A DNA stretch of 64,000 nt. It comes from Diplonema papillatum. Taxonomy: Eukaryota; Euglenozoa; Diplonemea; Diplonemida; Diplonemidae. The DNA lies in contig JAPJBO010000007.1 of NCBI GenBank assembly GCA_030068145.1, forward strand, positions 496,001 to 560,000, in the 5' to 3' direction. This document shows, one piece after another, positions 30,657-43,082 of the stretch. Under the pieces are notes generated by a model. It saw only the letters and a list, made by a program, of their open reading frames with translations. It was not told the origin of the DNA and searched no databases. Each line of letters starts with the position of its first letter. The stretch's first letter is position 1. The position numbers and the translations under genes are program-made.

Positions 30657-30785
30657 TTCTTGATCGAGACCGCCGTCATGAACAGCGACTGGGCCGCGGC
30701 TCCTGCCATGAATGGGAGACTGGCCAGCAACAAGGTCATCTTGTAGGTCCGACCCGCAAAACGAAGGATGCGAACACGACCTTTT
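30657..30785 (+). pseudogene. Tandem copy of the expansin gene's last coding segment
   Basis: ATCGAGACCGCCGTCATGAA through CAACAAGGTCATCTTGTAGG repeats positions 30537-30656 at a period of 126 bp, including the stop codon and the following CGAAGGATGC. It lies after the functional stop and is not needed for the protein. Confidence 0.85.
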
Positions 30786-31201
30786 GCATTGTTCCTCTGT
30801 TGCCGCTGAGGCGAGCGCTGTGCCGGAGGGCAACCCGCGCCACGATTTCGGCTGAGGGTGACGAGGCGAGTGCCCGTATCCTACCCGGGAAGGGAGAGGG
30901 CAGCACAAGAAACAGCACCTCACCGTGTACGACGAAGTAGGAGTTGAAAGCATTTCAAGACTTCAAGCACTTCAAAATGCAAGTACGCCCTCCTCCTCAT
31001 TCATTCATGCATGAGAGACAGTATTATTCCGTCTGAACATTGACTACACGGTGCACTAGTCATTGGGAAAACAGTGTTCTTACCAGTAATATTACTAGTA
31101 AACCTCACCAGTAATGAAAACACCGGGGGTAGGCTGGGATCCGCCGCCACTAATAATAAGTTCTAGCGCAGCCAAGACTAGTCATTCTTACGAGTGGTCA
31201 C

Positions 31202-31375
31202 TCACTCGTAAGATTCTTACTAGTAAAATGGGTAGTAAATGACAAGTGACTGGTGCATTTTGTGAAGGAATCCCTTCCCAAGGGCTCTTTTCATTTTCCA
31301 AAAAGTGGACTCGTTGACTGGTAAAAATGACTAGTGACACTAGTCATGTTGCGCGTAGGATTTCTTAGTAGTGAA
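31202..31375 (+). mobile_element. MITE-like element, copy 1
   Basis: Starts TCACTCGTAAGATTCTTAC and ends GGATTTCTTAGTAGTGAA, so the ends are imperfect inverted repeats. The interior matches the copy at 32142-32312, including GGTGCATTTTGTGAAG and AAAAATGACTAGTG. No coding capacity. Confidence 0.75.
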
Positions 31376-32141
31376 TGGCTTTCCTGGTGTACCGTGTAAG
31401 ATCCCCACCCCCCACCCCCCGCTCCTTTTCCTAGGTGCGGTAAGTGTGAACAACGATGCACTCAATTGGAACGAACGAAGGGACCGCGCTCCGTTCTGTT
31501 TGCGCGTGCGCCTCGTCGACGTCCCACTTGATTTTTAGCCTTGTGGCAGCTAACAGCAAACGAACGCCGGCGTCTTGTGTGCCTGCTCAAGCAGAACTCG
31601 GGCTCCGTTTCTTTGAGAGTGTAAGTTCGCCTGAAACTCCTGATTTTTAGAGCCTCCGGCTTATTTTCGACCGCATGGATATTCTGTTCGCAGCGTAGTC
31701 AGTGTGTACCTTTGAGGTTGATCGGTGGTGGTGTCAGCCATTACCACATACCTGACATGTGAGGTCCCGAAAACGTCATAAAAATTTTCCCCCGCTCGAA
31801 CAAAAACTTGTCACACGAAAAACACATGTTGTTGTCTCTCTTTTCTTGTTTCCCCACCGGTCAGTTCCATTCCGTCCAGGATGTTGAAATAATAGGGTAC
31901 CGACCCAACGCTTGCTACTTTCGATTTCCTGCTTCCCTCAACCTGGCGTCCAAGCCACTCCGAACACTTCTTTTCGTTGAACAAACAAATACAAAGTCGA
32001 ACGACGACGGACTGACGACACAAAATAAAAGCGAACCTCTAAACCACAATAAACGCTAAAAAAAGCGCAATAGAGACTCCGGCACACCTCACGGAGGAGA
32101 AAGAAACAAGAAATCGGGCGAACTGACGAGTTGTGGTCAAA

Positions 32142-32312
32142 TTCACTAGTAAGATTCTTACTTGTAAAATGAGTAGTAAACGACTAGTAACTGGTGCATT
32201 TTGTGAAGAAATCCTTTTATAAGGGCTCTTTTCATCTTCCAAAAAATGGGCGCATTCACTAGTAAAAATGACTAGTGGCACTAGTCATATTGTAGGATTT
32301 CTTACTAGTGAA
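32142..32312 (+). mobile_element. MITE-like element, copy 2
   Basis: The terminal inverted repeats are TTCACTAGTAAGA at the left and TTCTTACTAGTGAA at the right. The 171-bp length and lack of an ORF fit a non-autonomous DNA transposon. A target-site duplication is not clear. Confidence 0.75.
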
Positions 32313-32578
32313 CGAAAAGGCAGTACCGGGCATCTCTGAGAAATGAGCATGTCTGGCATGCCTTTGAACCAGCCAGTCGGTCAGTCAGCCAAACCCCCTT
32401 CGGTTCCCTTGGGAGACGGGGCCATTTTACGAAAGGCACGGCCCTGCCGTGAGGCTTGCCTGAAGCAGACTTACTGGAAGGTCACCACGGTCTATCATGT
32501 CCATCCCAATCTCCCGCACCTCGACTCGGCCGCGTACGAAGAGGTAGTCACCTGAGTAACTGATGCAGACCGGTGTAA

Positions 32579-32611
32579 TGCCCTTATATCCCAAACTGGG
32601 ATATAAGGGCA
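32579..32611. repeat. 15-bp perfect hairpin, 3-nt loop
   Basis: TGCCCTTATATCCCA and its complement flank AAC. No gene is adjacent, so a terminator role is unsupported. It may be an end-to-end remnant of a palindromic element. Confidence 0.75.
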
Positions 32612-32654
32612 CAAACTTGTTTTGACAAATTTTTATCGAGGAAAATGCTGGAAA

Positions 32655-32733
32655 ACTTGCCGAGGACGGGATTGAACCCCCGACCACTCACCTTGAAACC
32701 CAAGGGTGGTTGGCTCGACCATCCGGATACCTG
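32655..32733 (-). tRNA. Degenerate tRNA-like segment (pseudogene or SINE head)
   Basis: On the minus strand, TGGTCGAGCCAACCA resembles an A box and GGGGGTTCAATCCC a B box, about 40 nt apart with a CCTT..AAGG stem between. The acceptor and T stems pair poorly and the anticodon loop lacks a clear U33, so this is not a convincing functional tRNA. Confidence 0.3.
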
Positions 32734-32735
32734 CA

Positions 32736-33310
32736 GATGCACCACTTCAGAAATCAAAAAGAAAGTCCCCTCTTTCCTCTGAGCGCCAGGAGCTGCGACT
32801 CAACCATTCCTCGAGCGCAACGACTCCATAGCTCGGATCGGCTCTGAAGAGGGCGGGAAAGTAATGTTTTCTTGCCGGTGCTCGTCCGTTTCGAGCGAAA
32901 CTATTCACTACTTTCGCAACGCCACCTTTCAAAGCAACCAGCATTTGTTTAAGAACGCCTACTCACGTTCGTTCTCCACATGGCCACTTGCCACTTTTAG
33001 GTGCTTAACTTGTGGAAAGTTAGAAGTCACCTGAGGAACTGATGCAGACCACAGATGCACCACTTTCAGAAATCAAAAAGAAAGTCCCCTCTTTGCTCTC
33101 GGCGCCAGGTAACCATTCCTCGAGCGCAACGACCCCATGGTGCTAATCGGCTCTGAAGAGGGCGGGAAAGTAATGTTTTCTTGCCGCTGCTCGTCCGTTT
33201 CGAGCGAAACTATTCACTACTTTCGCGACGCCACCTTTCAAAGCAACCAGCATTTATTAAAGAACGCCTACCCACGTTCGTTCTCCATTTGGCCATTTGC
33301 CACTTTTAGG
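32736..33310 (+). repeat. Direct duplication, two units of about 260 bp
   Basis: Units at 32736-32999 and 33053-33309 share long near-identical runs: AAATCAAAAAGAAAGTCCCC, AGGGCGGGAAAGTAATGTTT and AACTATTCACTACTTTCGC. A CACCTGAGGAACTGATGCAG word lies between them and also about 180 bp before the first unit. Confidence 0.85.
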
Positions 33311-33756
33311 CAGGGCTTACGCTCGTTTTCGGTCTCAGAGAAAATACGTGTGGTCCACATGGGGACGCTCAAGATTAGAGGGGAAAAAAACCGGCGGGCA
33401 AAGAATACTAGTGTCACACTACTAACTTGGCGACACGTGGCTGTGCGGCCTTGGCGACTACACAGACAGAAAACTAGACAAACGCACGCACACGATGCAA
33501 ACCCATACCCAAACGATCTAGTGTTGCAGTAGCCACTGCCCACCCAAAAGTTGTGTGCCAACGAAGAATATGCAGACGGTTAGGTAGTCTACAGGCTTTA
33601 GTATCAACAAGCAGAGAAGGGGAATCGACGGAGCCCGCTACCTAGATGGACCGCGAAATCGTGTGTCGGCGGTGGTAGAAGAAGTCTAAAGACGAGGAAC
33701 ACCGACTCGGGCATACCGGCCGAGAACAGCCAATCATGGAACCCAGGGCACAAGTC

Positions 33757-34760
33757 TTCTTTTTTCGGTGTCATTTTTGAAGGAGTATTTCTTGTACTTT
33801 AGTTAGTTTCCAAATTCAGTTGGGGGGCGCATAGGGTTAGCGTCGGTTTCAATTGTGAGGCAAATCCTCACATTTTGAAAAAAAAATTGCCGCTGCGCGG
33901 GGCCTGAGCCAACAATAATAAGCCAAACCCGTTCTGAAACAAGACGGGGAGGACGCGATCTGAAACACGGGGGTCCTCGGTGGTGCTGTCGGTCGGGGGG
34001 GCAACCCACTGCACGGTGCAACAGCGAACAGAGGCTTTTACTCCGCGCAAACTGCGCTTTTTCTGAAGAGCTTCTAGCCGAACCCCGGTTTTTATATTTC
34101 TTTGAGACAAAAAGTGCCCGACATAGCTTCCCCACCAGAAAATGGCTATCCCTCACATTATTTTCAGGTTGTACACGATTTTGAGGGTCACGCTAATACC
34201 CTGGGGGGGCGGCACACAGAAAAAAAAGAGCTAAAAAAGAGACAGCTTTTTGTGACGCTGTGGCGGAAACCCACCGGAGCCAGGCGGGTGGGCCCGCCCC
34301 CGCCACGTAGGCAGGCCATAGCAGCGTGCGCATGACCTGGATAATGAAACAGGGGCATGAGAACACAACGTCTTCTTTTTTCGGTGTCATTATTGAAGGA
34401 GTATTTCTTGTACTTTTTAGTTAGTTTCCAAATTCAGGTGGAGTGTGGCACCACAGAAAAACAACGCAAACAAAGAGACAGTTCTTTTGTGGCTCTGTGG
34501 CGGAAACCCACCGGAGCGGCCCGCCCCCGCCGCGTTGGCAGGCCATGGCGGCGTGCGCGTTTGTGGCCGCCGTGGCGGCGGCGGCGGCAGGGGGGGCCAC
34601 CGCAGCTCGGCGTCTGCGACAGAGCGTGTGCCGGGCGCCGTGCACGGACACGTAGGCTTCGTGCTTTGGAGGTTCAGATTTTATGACCTGGAAAAGGAAA
34701 CAGGGGCATGAAAACACAACGTCTTCTTTGTTCGGTGTCATTTTTGAAGGAGTATCTCTT
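33757..34760 (+). pseudogene. Two decayed copies of the SCP1 gene's 5' end
   Basis: CTTCTTTTTTCGGTGTCAT, GAAGGAGTATTTCTTGTACT, AGTTTCCAAATTCAG, GTGGCGGAAACCCACCGGAG and the start-codon region recur before the real gene (34715-35030). Copy 1 is split (33757-33836 and 34200-34335) and lacks a start codon (ATAGCAGCG). Copy 2 (34369-34690) keeps an ATG at 34543 but stops after about 37 residues, within the Cys-rich N-terminal module. They look like partial tandem duplications of promoter plus signal-peptide region. Confidence 0.85.
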
Positions 34761-34900
34761 GTACTTTAGTTAGTTTCCAAATTCAGGTGGGGTGCGGCAC
34801 CACAGAAAAACAACGCTAACAAAGAGACAGTTCTTTTGTGGCGCTGTGGCGGAAACCCACCGGAGCCTAGCGGGCGGGCCTGCCCCCGCGTAGGCAGGCC

Positions 34901-36748
34901 ATGGCGGCGTGCGCGTTTGTGGCCGCCGTGGCGGCGGCGGCGGCAGCGGGGGCCCACCGCAGCGCTGAGGCGCTCGGCGTCTGCGACAGCGAGCAGAGTG
35001 TGTGCCCAGCGCCGTGCGCGGACACGGCGACGGCCTTCGGCGGGCTCTCCTGCGAGTCTCTCAAGGGCTCCATGGGGTGTACGCAGATTCTGGCCCTCGC
35101 CCCGTCCGACTGCCCGTGCACCTGCGCCGGCTCGCAGGCGCACACGGCCGGCGAGTGCCCGGACGCCGCCACCAGCACTCCGTGCTACTCGTCCCTCGCC
35201 CAATGGCAGATCGATGCCGTTTTGAAGACGCACAACGAGCTCAGGGCGTTCCACGGGGCGTGCCCGCTGACGTGGGACGACGACATCGCAGAGTACGGGC
35301 TCAACAGCACAGGGTTCCAGGAGACGTGCACGTCCGGGGATTTGACGCACAACCCGTTCGGGGTTTACGGCGAGAATTTGGGCAAGATCAAGACGCAAGC
35401 CTTGCTGCACGACTGGGACCCCTCGGGGATTGTGTCGAACTGGTACTGCAACGAGGAAGGCTGCTGGGACGGGGCGACGGCGTCGAACACGGGCGGCGGC
35501 GACACGGGGCATATGACGCAGCTGTTGTGGAAGGCTACCAAAAGGGTGGGCTGCGGGCTGTGCAACGTGAAGATCGGCAGCTTCGCCGACGCGATCCTGA
35601 TCTGCAACTACCTGGAGCCGGGCAACGTCGGGAAGCTGACCGGTGGGCTCGGCACCAAATACGAGACGAACGTCGGGAAAAACGACACCGCCGCTTCCGG
35701 CTGCTTCGACACCGCGGCCCCTGGCACTTCGCCGCCCAGTACGGGATCCCCGGACACCACGCCTCCCGACACGGGGTCCCCGGATACGTCAGCTCCGAGC
35801 ACGGGCCCTCCCAATACGTCGCCGCCAAGTACGAGCCCGCCAGACACCGAGTCGCCTGCAACGGGATCCCCTGCTACGTCGGCTCCGAGCACTGGTGTTC
35901 CGGGTGCCGTGTCGAAATCCCCTGATACTTCATCGCCGGACACGGACTCCCCCGGCACCGATGCCCCTGTGACCGGGTCACCGGTCACGAGCGCCCCTAC
36001 TACTACCACGTCATCCCCCGCACCCCAAACAGAGTCGCCATTGACGGAGGCGCCAAGCAGTGCATCCCCGGCCACCGCTAGTCCCGTGCAGACATCTGCT
36101 GCGCCACCCAGTGGCGCACCTGCTACGACATCTCCCCAGACAGTAGCGCCGGGTGTCTCCACCGCACCTGATACGACGTCCCCGACGTTCTCTCCGCCAA
36201 CATCGACACCGACACGGGCTCCTTCTACGAACACGCCTACAGAAACCATCGCACCCGGAGCTTCCTTCCCGTCGACCTTCGTGCCAGCTTCACTGAACAG
36301 CACCACAAATGCCCCCTCCATGAGTCCAACCAGTGATCCCGATCCTTCGAGTCAGCCAGCCTCTCTTCCCTCACCTGGTGGAAACTCCAGCGGTATCCCA
36401 ACCGAGTGCGATGCTGACCCATGCGGAGAGCAGAACTGTACGGATCCCACTGGGTACGACATAGAGGATGACTATTTATGCTTCTGCAATCACACGCACC
36501 GCACCGAGAGAGGCCGTCCGGTGGCCGGCTGCTTGGCCGCAAACGATGACGACTCCTGGGATCCGACATTTGTTATTCTCGTGATCGTGGGCGTACTGGC
36601 TGTGGGTGCTCTGGGGGCGGCAGGTTTGTTCATCAGTCTTCGGAACCGGCAGCAGGAGCAAGTTGCATTGAAGAACTTCTTCGACCTCATGGAGAGCTGC
36701 GAAGAGCAAGCGACCGAAGAGCTCATGCAAATGCAAATGCACATCTGA
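34901..36748 (+). CDS. SCP/CAP-domain surface protein 1, membrane-anchored
   Basis: 615 residues, single exon. An Ala-rich signal peptide (MAACAFVAAVAAAAAAGA) leads to a Cys-rich N-terminal module (VCPAPCADT..CPCTCAGS). A CAP domain follows (about residues 100-260) with THNELRAFHG, GVYGENLG, GHMTQLLWKATKRVGCGLC and ILICNYLEPGNVGK, giving the His/Glu/Glu/His-type cavity residues. Next are about 200 residues of Thr/Ser/Pro repeats (TGSPDT, SAPSTG type), surely a glycosylated stalk, then an EGF-like module (ECDADPCGEQNC..DDYLCFC..AGC), an acidic spacer, a TM helix (VILVIVGVLAVGALGAAGLF) and tail motif VALKNFFD. CAP proteins bind lipids or act in recognition; the substrate is unknown. The ATG lies just after a CCGCGTAGGCAG acceptor-like site. 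Confidence 0.88.
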   Translation: MAACAFVAAVAAAAAAGAHRSAEALGVCDSEQSVCPAPCADTATAFGGLSCESLKGSMGCTQILALAPSDCPCTCAGSQAHTAGECPDAATSTPCYSSLAQWQIDAVLKTHNELRAFHGACPLTWDDDIAEYGLNSTGFQETCTSGDLTHNPFGVYGENLGKIKTQALLHDWDPSGIVSNWYCNEEGCWDGATASNTGGGDTGHMTQLLWKATKRVGCGLCNVKIGSFADAILICNYLEPGNVGKLTGGLGTKYETNVGKNDTAASGCFDTAAPGTSPPSTGSPDTTPPDTGSPDTSAPSTGPPNTSPPSTSPPDTESPATGSPATSAPSTGVPGAVSKSPDTSSPDTDSPGTDAPVTGSPVTSAPTTTTSSPAPQTESPLTEAPSSASPATASPVQTSAAPPSGAPATTSPQTVAPGVSTAPDTTSPTFSPPTSTPTRAPSTNTPTETIAPGASFPSTFVPASLNSTTNAPSMSPTSDPDPSSQPASLPSPGGNSSGIPTECDADPCGEQNCTDPTGYDIEDDYLCFCNHTHRTERGRPVAGCLAANDDDSWDPTFVILVIVGVLAVGALGAAGLFISLRNRQQEQVALKNFFDLMESCEEQATEELMQMQMHI

Positions 36749-38760
36749 GATAGAGCTGCGCGTCGTGCGTTCAACAACCACGTCCGTTTCGAGAACGCGG
36801 TCTAAAAGCGTCTACACCGCCCTGAACGGGATATGAGCCAATTCACCCTCTGCGTAGTTTGGGTTCGAATGCAAAGAAGTGGCGATCATCTGCATCGCTG
36901 GCGTCGCGGTTTTCTCTTCGCGCGTGATGTGTCATGCTTTCGCCTCTTCAGCTCGTCTTGTAGAACGCAAACAAGTTTAGTAGAGCAGAAACGTGCGAAA
37001 AATAAATCGCAACCGAGCGCACCGCCGCGATTCGAGCTCAGAGGTCGATTTCAGCACCTCCTCAACGCTAACCAGAACACAATACGCTGCCCATCCACTT
37101 TTGAATGCATACAGCCAGAATGAGACCTACAGTACCCGGAAGACTGACCGGTGGAGCCCGTGCATAGATAGGTAGAGCCTGTGAATTAATGGCCGAAACC
37201 GCTAAAGAACGAGGAACTCGGTGGTTCTACCCCGCTGATAAAGCAGGAATAGTTGAATTGCAGCTCCTGACTCTTTGACCCACAGACAGATGGAAAAAAG
37301 AAGGTGTTTTTATTCATCGCCTTTTCTCACGAACGGGGGGGGGGGTCGGTCCTGCTTGTGGCTTTGTAGGTTCTCCCGACTCCCCAAATCGTGGTTAGCA
37401 CAAACTCAATAGGTCTAGTGTCAACTATTCCCTGCAGTATTAGCATACTTTCAACAAGAAATACGTCAGATGTGTGCTTGCACCCGGCAGTAGAGACCCA
37501 GCGTTCACTGGCGGCCTCCTCGAGTATTTCCCCACAACAGCAAGGTGCTTCGTCGAAAAACGTCATCCGGAGACTTTTAAGACCCCGGGGGGGTTTCAAG
37601 ACTTGCACTTGGCTCACAAAAGAAAATGTCTAGTCGCGAAGGCGTGGGGATGGCTGCGAAAAGCAAACAACCGAATCCGTTCCAGTTTCTGTTTTTTTTT
37701 TTTTTTTTTTTTTTTTTCAGTTTCTAAGAAACTTTCTTTTTTTATTAAAACATGCAAAGTAATTATGTTGGAGGAAATGAGAACGCGTCACGGGCCATCA
37801 CGGCGTCTCCTTGCGCTCTGCATCATGGAACAAACGTCCAGGGCAAAGCGTTCAACAAAAACTCCTGCAAACCTACTCCGGCACTTTACCAACTGAGGAG
37901 GGCCTACCGTAAGTAAGGTCAATGGCCGAAACCACCAATGACCAACAACTAAGGTACCCACCGATCCTCTTACCTCGTGTAACCACCACCCGTACGACAC
38001 TCAGAGCATAAGGATATCTTCCCATACCGACGAAGGTCACCCGGAGACTTTAAGACCCCGGAGTTTCAAGCGAACTTTCACTCTAAAAACGAATCCCTCC
38101 CCATCATTTTACAGCTTCAAGGTTGGCCAGTGACGCGTCTTATTTTATTTTGAAAGTCGTGCCGAGACGCAAGCAAACAACCGGACCCGTTTCCATTTCA
38201 TTCTTTTTTGTTTGAACTTCTTTCAAAGTTCTTTGAAAGTAGGTAGTCGCCCGCCGGCCGTCGATGTTCACAGCAGCCCCATCCTGCCGTGCAAGTGCGG
38301 CCGACGCGTTACTGCTGCTGCTCACGCTCAGAGATTGGCGCCACGCTGCTGCCTTCAGTCGCTCGTTGGCGGGTCAAGATTGCACCTCAAGAACAAGAAC
38401 GACACATACCACCATCAAAAAATGTGCAAACACCGCAGGGAGTCGTTGGTCAGACCCCCACGATTGTGAGTGTTCGAAAGCCGAACGTACCCAACGTACC
38501 CAAACCTGCCAAAAAAAAGACAGGTCAGCTTCCGCTAGAGTGCAGGCGGGGAGGACCATCGCCAAAATGCGACTCTGCGGAACTCAGCGCATGCCAAAAT
38601 GCGACCCGCTTTTCAAGCGGACGTGCTCATTCGAAACTACGGCGTAAACGCAAGTGCGCACAAACAAACGAAACAAGCAAAAGCCCCGGGGGAGAAGGTG
38701 GAAGCCCGGCAGTGACGCGCCCGCTCGGCATCCATGGGGGGGGGGCCTATTTTTTTGTAT
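36749..38760. other. Intergenic, no gene recognised
   Basis: Contains one TIR element (37246-37431), a T run (about 37692-37717), a copy of the conserved upstream block (about 38033-38093) and a CTTTCAAAG/CTTTGAAAG palindrome near 38220. Frames are short. Confidence 0.5.
37246..37431 (+). mobile_element. MITE-like element with GGAATAGTTGA ends, copy 1
   Basis: GGAATAGTTGA at the left is the complement of TCAACTATTCC at the right. The whole 186-bp element recurs in the opposite orientation at about 42134-42311 (GGGTCGGTCCTGCTT, GGTTCTCCCGACTCCCC and the complements there). Confidence 0.8.
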
Positions 38761-38761
38761 G

Positions 38762-39165
38762 TGCACCTGCTTTGTAGGAAATGCTTGAGGAGACTGCCAG
38801 TTGCGATAGATCAAAGGAGGTAAATGTGCTGTGGCCCACACGAAACACAGGTAAATCTGGGTTTAGTGGCCAAGAAGACCCACTTTGTGTAGTTGTATTG
38901 TTTTCTCCCCCTCTAGCCTCCTTCGAAATGAGCACAAGGCAGTCCCTCGAGTATTTTACATAAGCGCTAGCTTGAAAGGAAATGCTCGACGATGCTGCCC
39001 GACAAAGAACAGAAGGGATCCCAAGTGCTGTAACTACCGAACCACGTGTTGAACGGACGTGAGATCATGCGGGTCTACCCCTACACGACAAATCACACAA
39101 AACACAACTCAAAGTCCTGAGTGAGAAAGCAACATACGGTGGTGTAAGCGAAGAACAAATCAGAT
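38762..39165 (+). repeat. Composite repeat: R1, linker block, R3
   Basis: R1 (38762-38870) is followed by a 90-bp block (GTAGTTGTATTGTTTTCTCC, CTTCGAAATGAGCACAAGGC) and then R3 (38956-39165). The same R1-plus-block pair occurs at 53462-53687 but is followed by R2, so the pieces combine in a modular way. Confidence 0.8.
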
Positions 39166-39975
39166 TGTGCTTGTATAGAATTTGCCCCTTACCTCTATAT
39201 TTCCTCCCTTCCATTCGAGTCGAAGCAGCTACGTCGAGTATTTTGAAAGAGTCCACTACTGAAGGGAACATTTTCCGAAGCGCCGGTTGCACACGGAAAG
39301 AGAAAACGAAGCCAACGAAAAAATTGCGGAAACACCTCTTTGTACTCGAACAAAGTACTCGAGGGGCTGCTTTGTGCTTATTTCGAAAAATGTTCCTCTA
39401 GAACACCGCATCGATTTCACTGCTCCATTCCCTCCCTTACATGGCCGCTCCCACACCTCAATGCGCTAGTTCGGGAAATCAGTTCAGTTGATTCTGGCCC
39501 TGAAGCACTGCCGAACACTGAAGCTTGGCTCCCGTGTCTAGCAGCACCGGTATTACCCGGTACACGCCTGTAGCGCAAAAAAGGAGGTTGTGTCACTGCG
39601 CGCCTGGCAGATCTGGCAAGTGACTCTTACTACAACTGATCGTTCAACAACTCAACTACCGGTCACGTCTCAGCAAGCGACTGCGGTCTGTGTGGCGTTG
39701 TACACTTTGTACGTGGCGGGGTCAGAGCTCGGGGCCCCCCCGAGTGGCAACCCCCCTGCGAAAATGGACAACCTTTTCTCCACTGGCCGAGAGGCAACGT
39801 GGCACTGTTTGTTTGCTTCGCCGCAAGATCCTTCGGTACGCCGCCGAGCGCGTGGCCGACAACCTTCGTTTTTGACATTAGTCGAATCTTTCGCGTCCCC
39901 TCCCGGATGCGTTTAGAGGGCCCGTGCCAGCGCCGTGGCCTGCCTCCAAAACGACAGCATGACGGGGGTAGTCTC
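39166..39975. other. Intergenic, with R2 fragment at 39245-39330
   Basis: No gene was recognised. The R2 fragment keeps GGGAACATTTTCCGAAGC and GAAAACGAAGCCAACGAAAA. Confidence 0.5.
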
Positions 39976-39976
39976 G

Positions 39977-40227
<251 letters not shown>

Positions 40228-40412
40228 ATGTCAGCGCGGTAGCGATGACAGCGAGAACACATATAGGTGGGAGGGGAGAGGCCCTGGGACTGCTAAGGCG
40301 TGACAACCCCGCCCCTGTCCCTCCCAGGGAGCCACCCCGAAACTAGCCTGCCCACCTGACGGTGGGGGCCCACCTGACGGTGGAGGCCCACACCCTTTGA
40401 CTTGTTTTATGT

Positions 40413-40413
<1 letters not shown>

Positions 40414-40460
<47 letters not shown>
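40414..40460. repeat. (CT)n microsatellite, 47 bp
   Basis: A pure run of alternating T and C, followed by ACGCACTCACACAGG. Confidence 0.9.
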
Positions 40461-40462
<2 letters not shown>

Positions 40463-40917
40463 GCACTCACACAGGGGTAGCTGTCGTCAGCATTGCAGAA
40501 TGCTTGGCGACAAGTGATTCGCGCCACTTCCCCGCGCGAGCGAGTCTCAGAACAGGACTCAAAACTGTGACCCAGGTGGCGACTGCCGACCAGAACGAGT
40601 GGAGTTTGGAACAGCTAGTCAGGCCAAGCTCATGAGCTTGCCACATCCTCGGGTGAGATGTGCCGCCCGTGTAAAGACACTCAGCTGTTGCACGGGGCCG
40701 AAAACCCAACACCGCAAGATGGAAACAGAAGTCTTGCCAGCCGAGTGCCGGATGGAGAAGCTGATACTTCCCTCCCACCTTCTATCCGTCCCCCGAAGCC
40801 CTTCGGAGAGGAGTCATAGGACCCAAAAGCAGCGTGTCGGAGACTCAAACTGACTGGTGAAAGTGACAAGTGGGCTATACTTCGATTCAAACATTACCCA
40901 CTCAAAGCCCTGAACTT

Positions 40918-41180
<263 letters not shown>

Positions 41181-42133
41181 CACCCATTTTTGCTGGCGTG
41201 TACCCCGCCGGTCCCCAGCAGTCGCCGGCTTTTCCGGACGAGCACTTTCACGCAAACCTACCCAAATACCATCCCCGTCGTCGCGCACCTAATCAACCAC
41301 ATGACGCTCTGTTGTTACTAGTAACTGTCCGATGCTACTCCTAACAACGTCGGCTATTATGTGCGTTAGGGCCGGCGTACCACCAATCAAAGCGAAAATG
41401 CTACCCCGGCAAGCCGAACGCAGCGCTACACAACTTCGCATAAGTATGAGATTTGCGCTTGCTTGTTCTTCAGTCATCTTCCATTCGTCTGTCTCTCTCT
41501 CTTTTTTTCATGTTTGTTTGAAACCTGCTCCGTAGGAGAAATACTAGAAGAGGCCCGTTGCAAGCAACAAAGTGAAGGAATCGCGCTGGAACCCACACGA
41601 AACAACATGGTAAACCTCTAATCTAGGTGTAGCGGGCGCGGTGTAGGCGTTCAACAAAAAGAAATGCGCAACCGGCTACCCAGGAGCCTGATGGGGTCGT
41701 GTTGAGGAAACTGGGGGTGGCGGGTTAGAGGGGTGAGCCAAGTCTCGGATGATGCCGCTGGGACTCACGGGGGAGATGACCGGTTGCAGATTGGAACTCC
41801 CCGGTGGTGCTGACAGACCTCAGCTCTCGGAGGTAGATGCGTCAACCTTCGGTAAAAAAAGACAGGCGCTTCGTTTCGTTTGGCGGCTCCTTGTTGCTCC
41901 GCTTGTTTTGACCCTGTTACATTTTCCAGGTCATAGGATTTCCGATCAACCACCGAAACACGCTGCTCTACATCTTTTTAGCCTTCACAGGCACCGCGCA
42001 AGATGAAGCCTTTTGTTTGTTTTTGAAAGAAGCCAATCGGAAAAGTGCTAGCAAATGACTCCCTTTTTTAGCTCTCTTACGATGGGTGCGGGGTGTGGGT
42101 GTCTTCTGTTGTTTTCTTGAAAGTATGCCAATA

Positions 42134-42311
42134 CTGCAGGGAATAGTTGACTAGACCTCTTGAGTTTGTGCTGACCACGAATAGGGGAGTCGGGAGAACC
42201 TACAAAAGCAGCCAAAAGCAGGACCGACCCCCCCGTTCGTGAGAAAAAGCGAAGAATAAAAACACCTTCTTTTTTCCATCTATCTTTGTCAAGAGCTGCA
42301 ACTCAACTATT
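42134..42311 (-). mobile_element. MITE-like element with GGAATAGTTGA ends, copy 2 (inverted)
   Basis: Reverse-complement relative of 37246-37431, starting CTGCAGGGAATAGTTGA and ending TCAACTATT. It shares CACCTTCTTTTTTCCATCT and TTTGTGCTGACCACGA with the complement of copy 1. Confidence 0.8.
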
Positions 42312-43082
42312 CTTTATGGTAACAAGCTTGCTTGTCTATAACAAAAAGCGTCTGATGGCAGCGTGCTGCAGCGTGTGTGTTAAATCACTTAAATCTGGGT
42401 TTACACACGTACGCACAAACAAAAGGGTCACCGGTTAGTTTGAGGTGCTGTTCGCTCGTGTGGTTCGTTTGTCAGTGCAAGACCATTCACTCCAGAATGG
42501 TTCGTCATCGTGTGTGAGGGAACGTGTCCGTTAGACTTTGGCGGACAATGTCCGGCATGGAGAGGTCTCGGGCCTTATTTGCCATGCCGTCATATGTCCA
42601 CCACAGGGCTAAAAAGGGCGGGAGGGGACGCGGGGCGTCGGCCACAGTAGCCTAGGACAAAGCCATGGTTTGCCATGCCGTCATTTGTCCGTCAAAAGAT
42701 ATAAAGGTGGGGGATTCTCCGCTATGCCGGCAAGTGTCCGCCAACGTCTAACTGACACGTTCCCTGACCAAGATATTCGAACGCCGAGAATGCATGCTTG
42801 CAAGATTGCAAGATGGATCGAAGGAAGGTCCGTGGGGCCCCGCCCACACCCCGGGTGGCCCGCTCCGAAGCGAACACTGAGAGCACACTCGGTGTCGGGC
42901 ATCCTTGCCCGTCTTCGCTTCTTTCCCCGTCCCTTTTGTATTTCGCGCGGCTCTTCTTTCCATTCCAGCCATGCGAAGTTCAACACTTGTTGTACGCAAG
43001 CTACGTTCACCGGGGCAGCTTCTCCGACATCTCACTGAGTGAGAGCGCTCGAACAAAACACGACGAGCCTGCGACTGTTTGT

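Larger units (their letters stand above)
30786..33750. other. Intergenic, MITE-rich, no gene recognised
   Basis: Contains two copies of a CTAGT-type MITE, a 15-bp hairpin, a tRNA-like segment and a direct duplication (listed separately). The stretch 31020-31200 is rich in ACTAGT/ACTAGTAA words like those in the MITEs. Frames are short. Confidence 0.55.
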
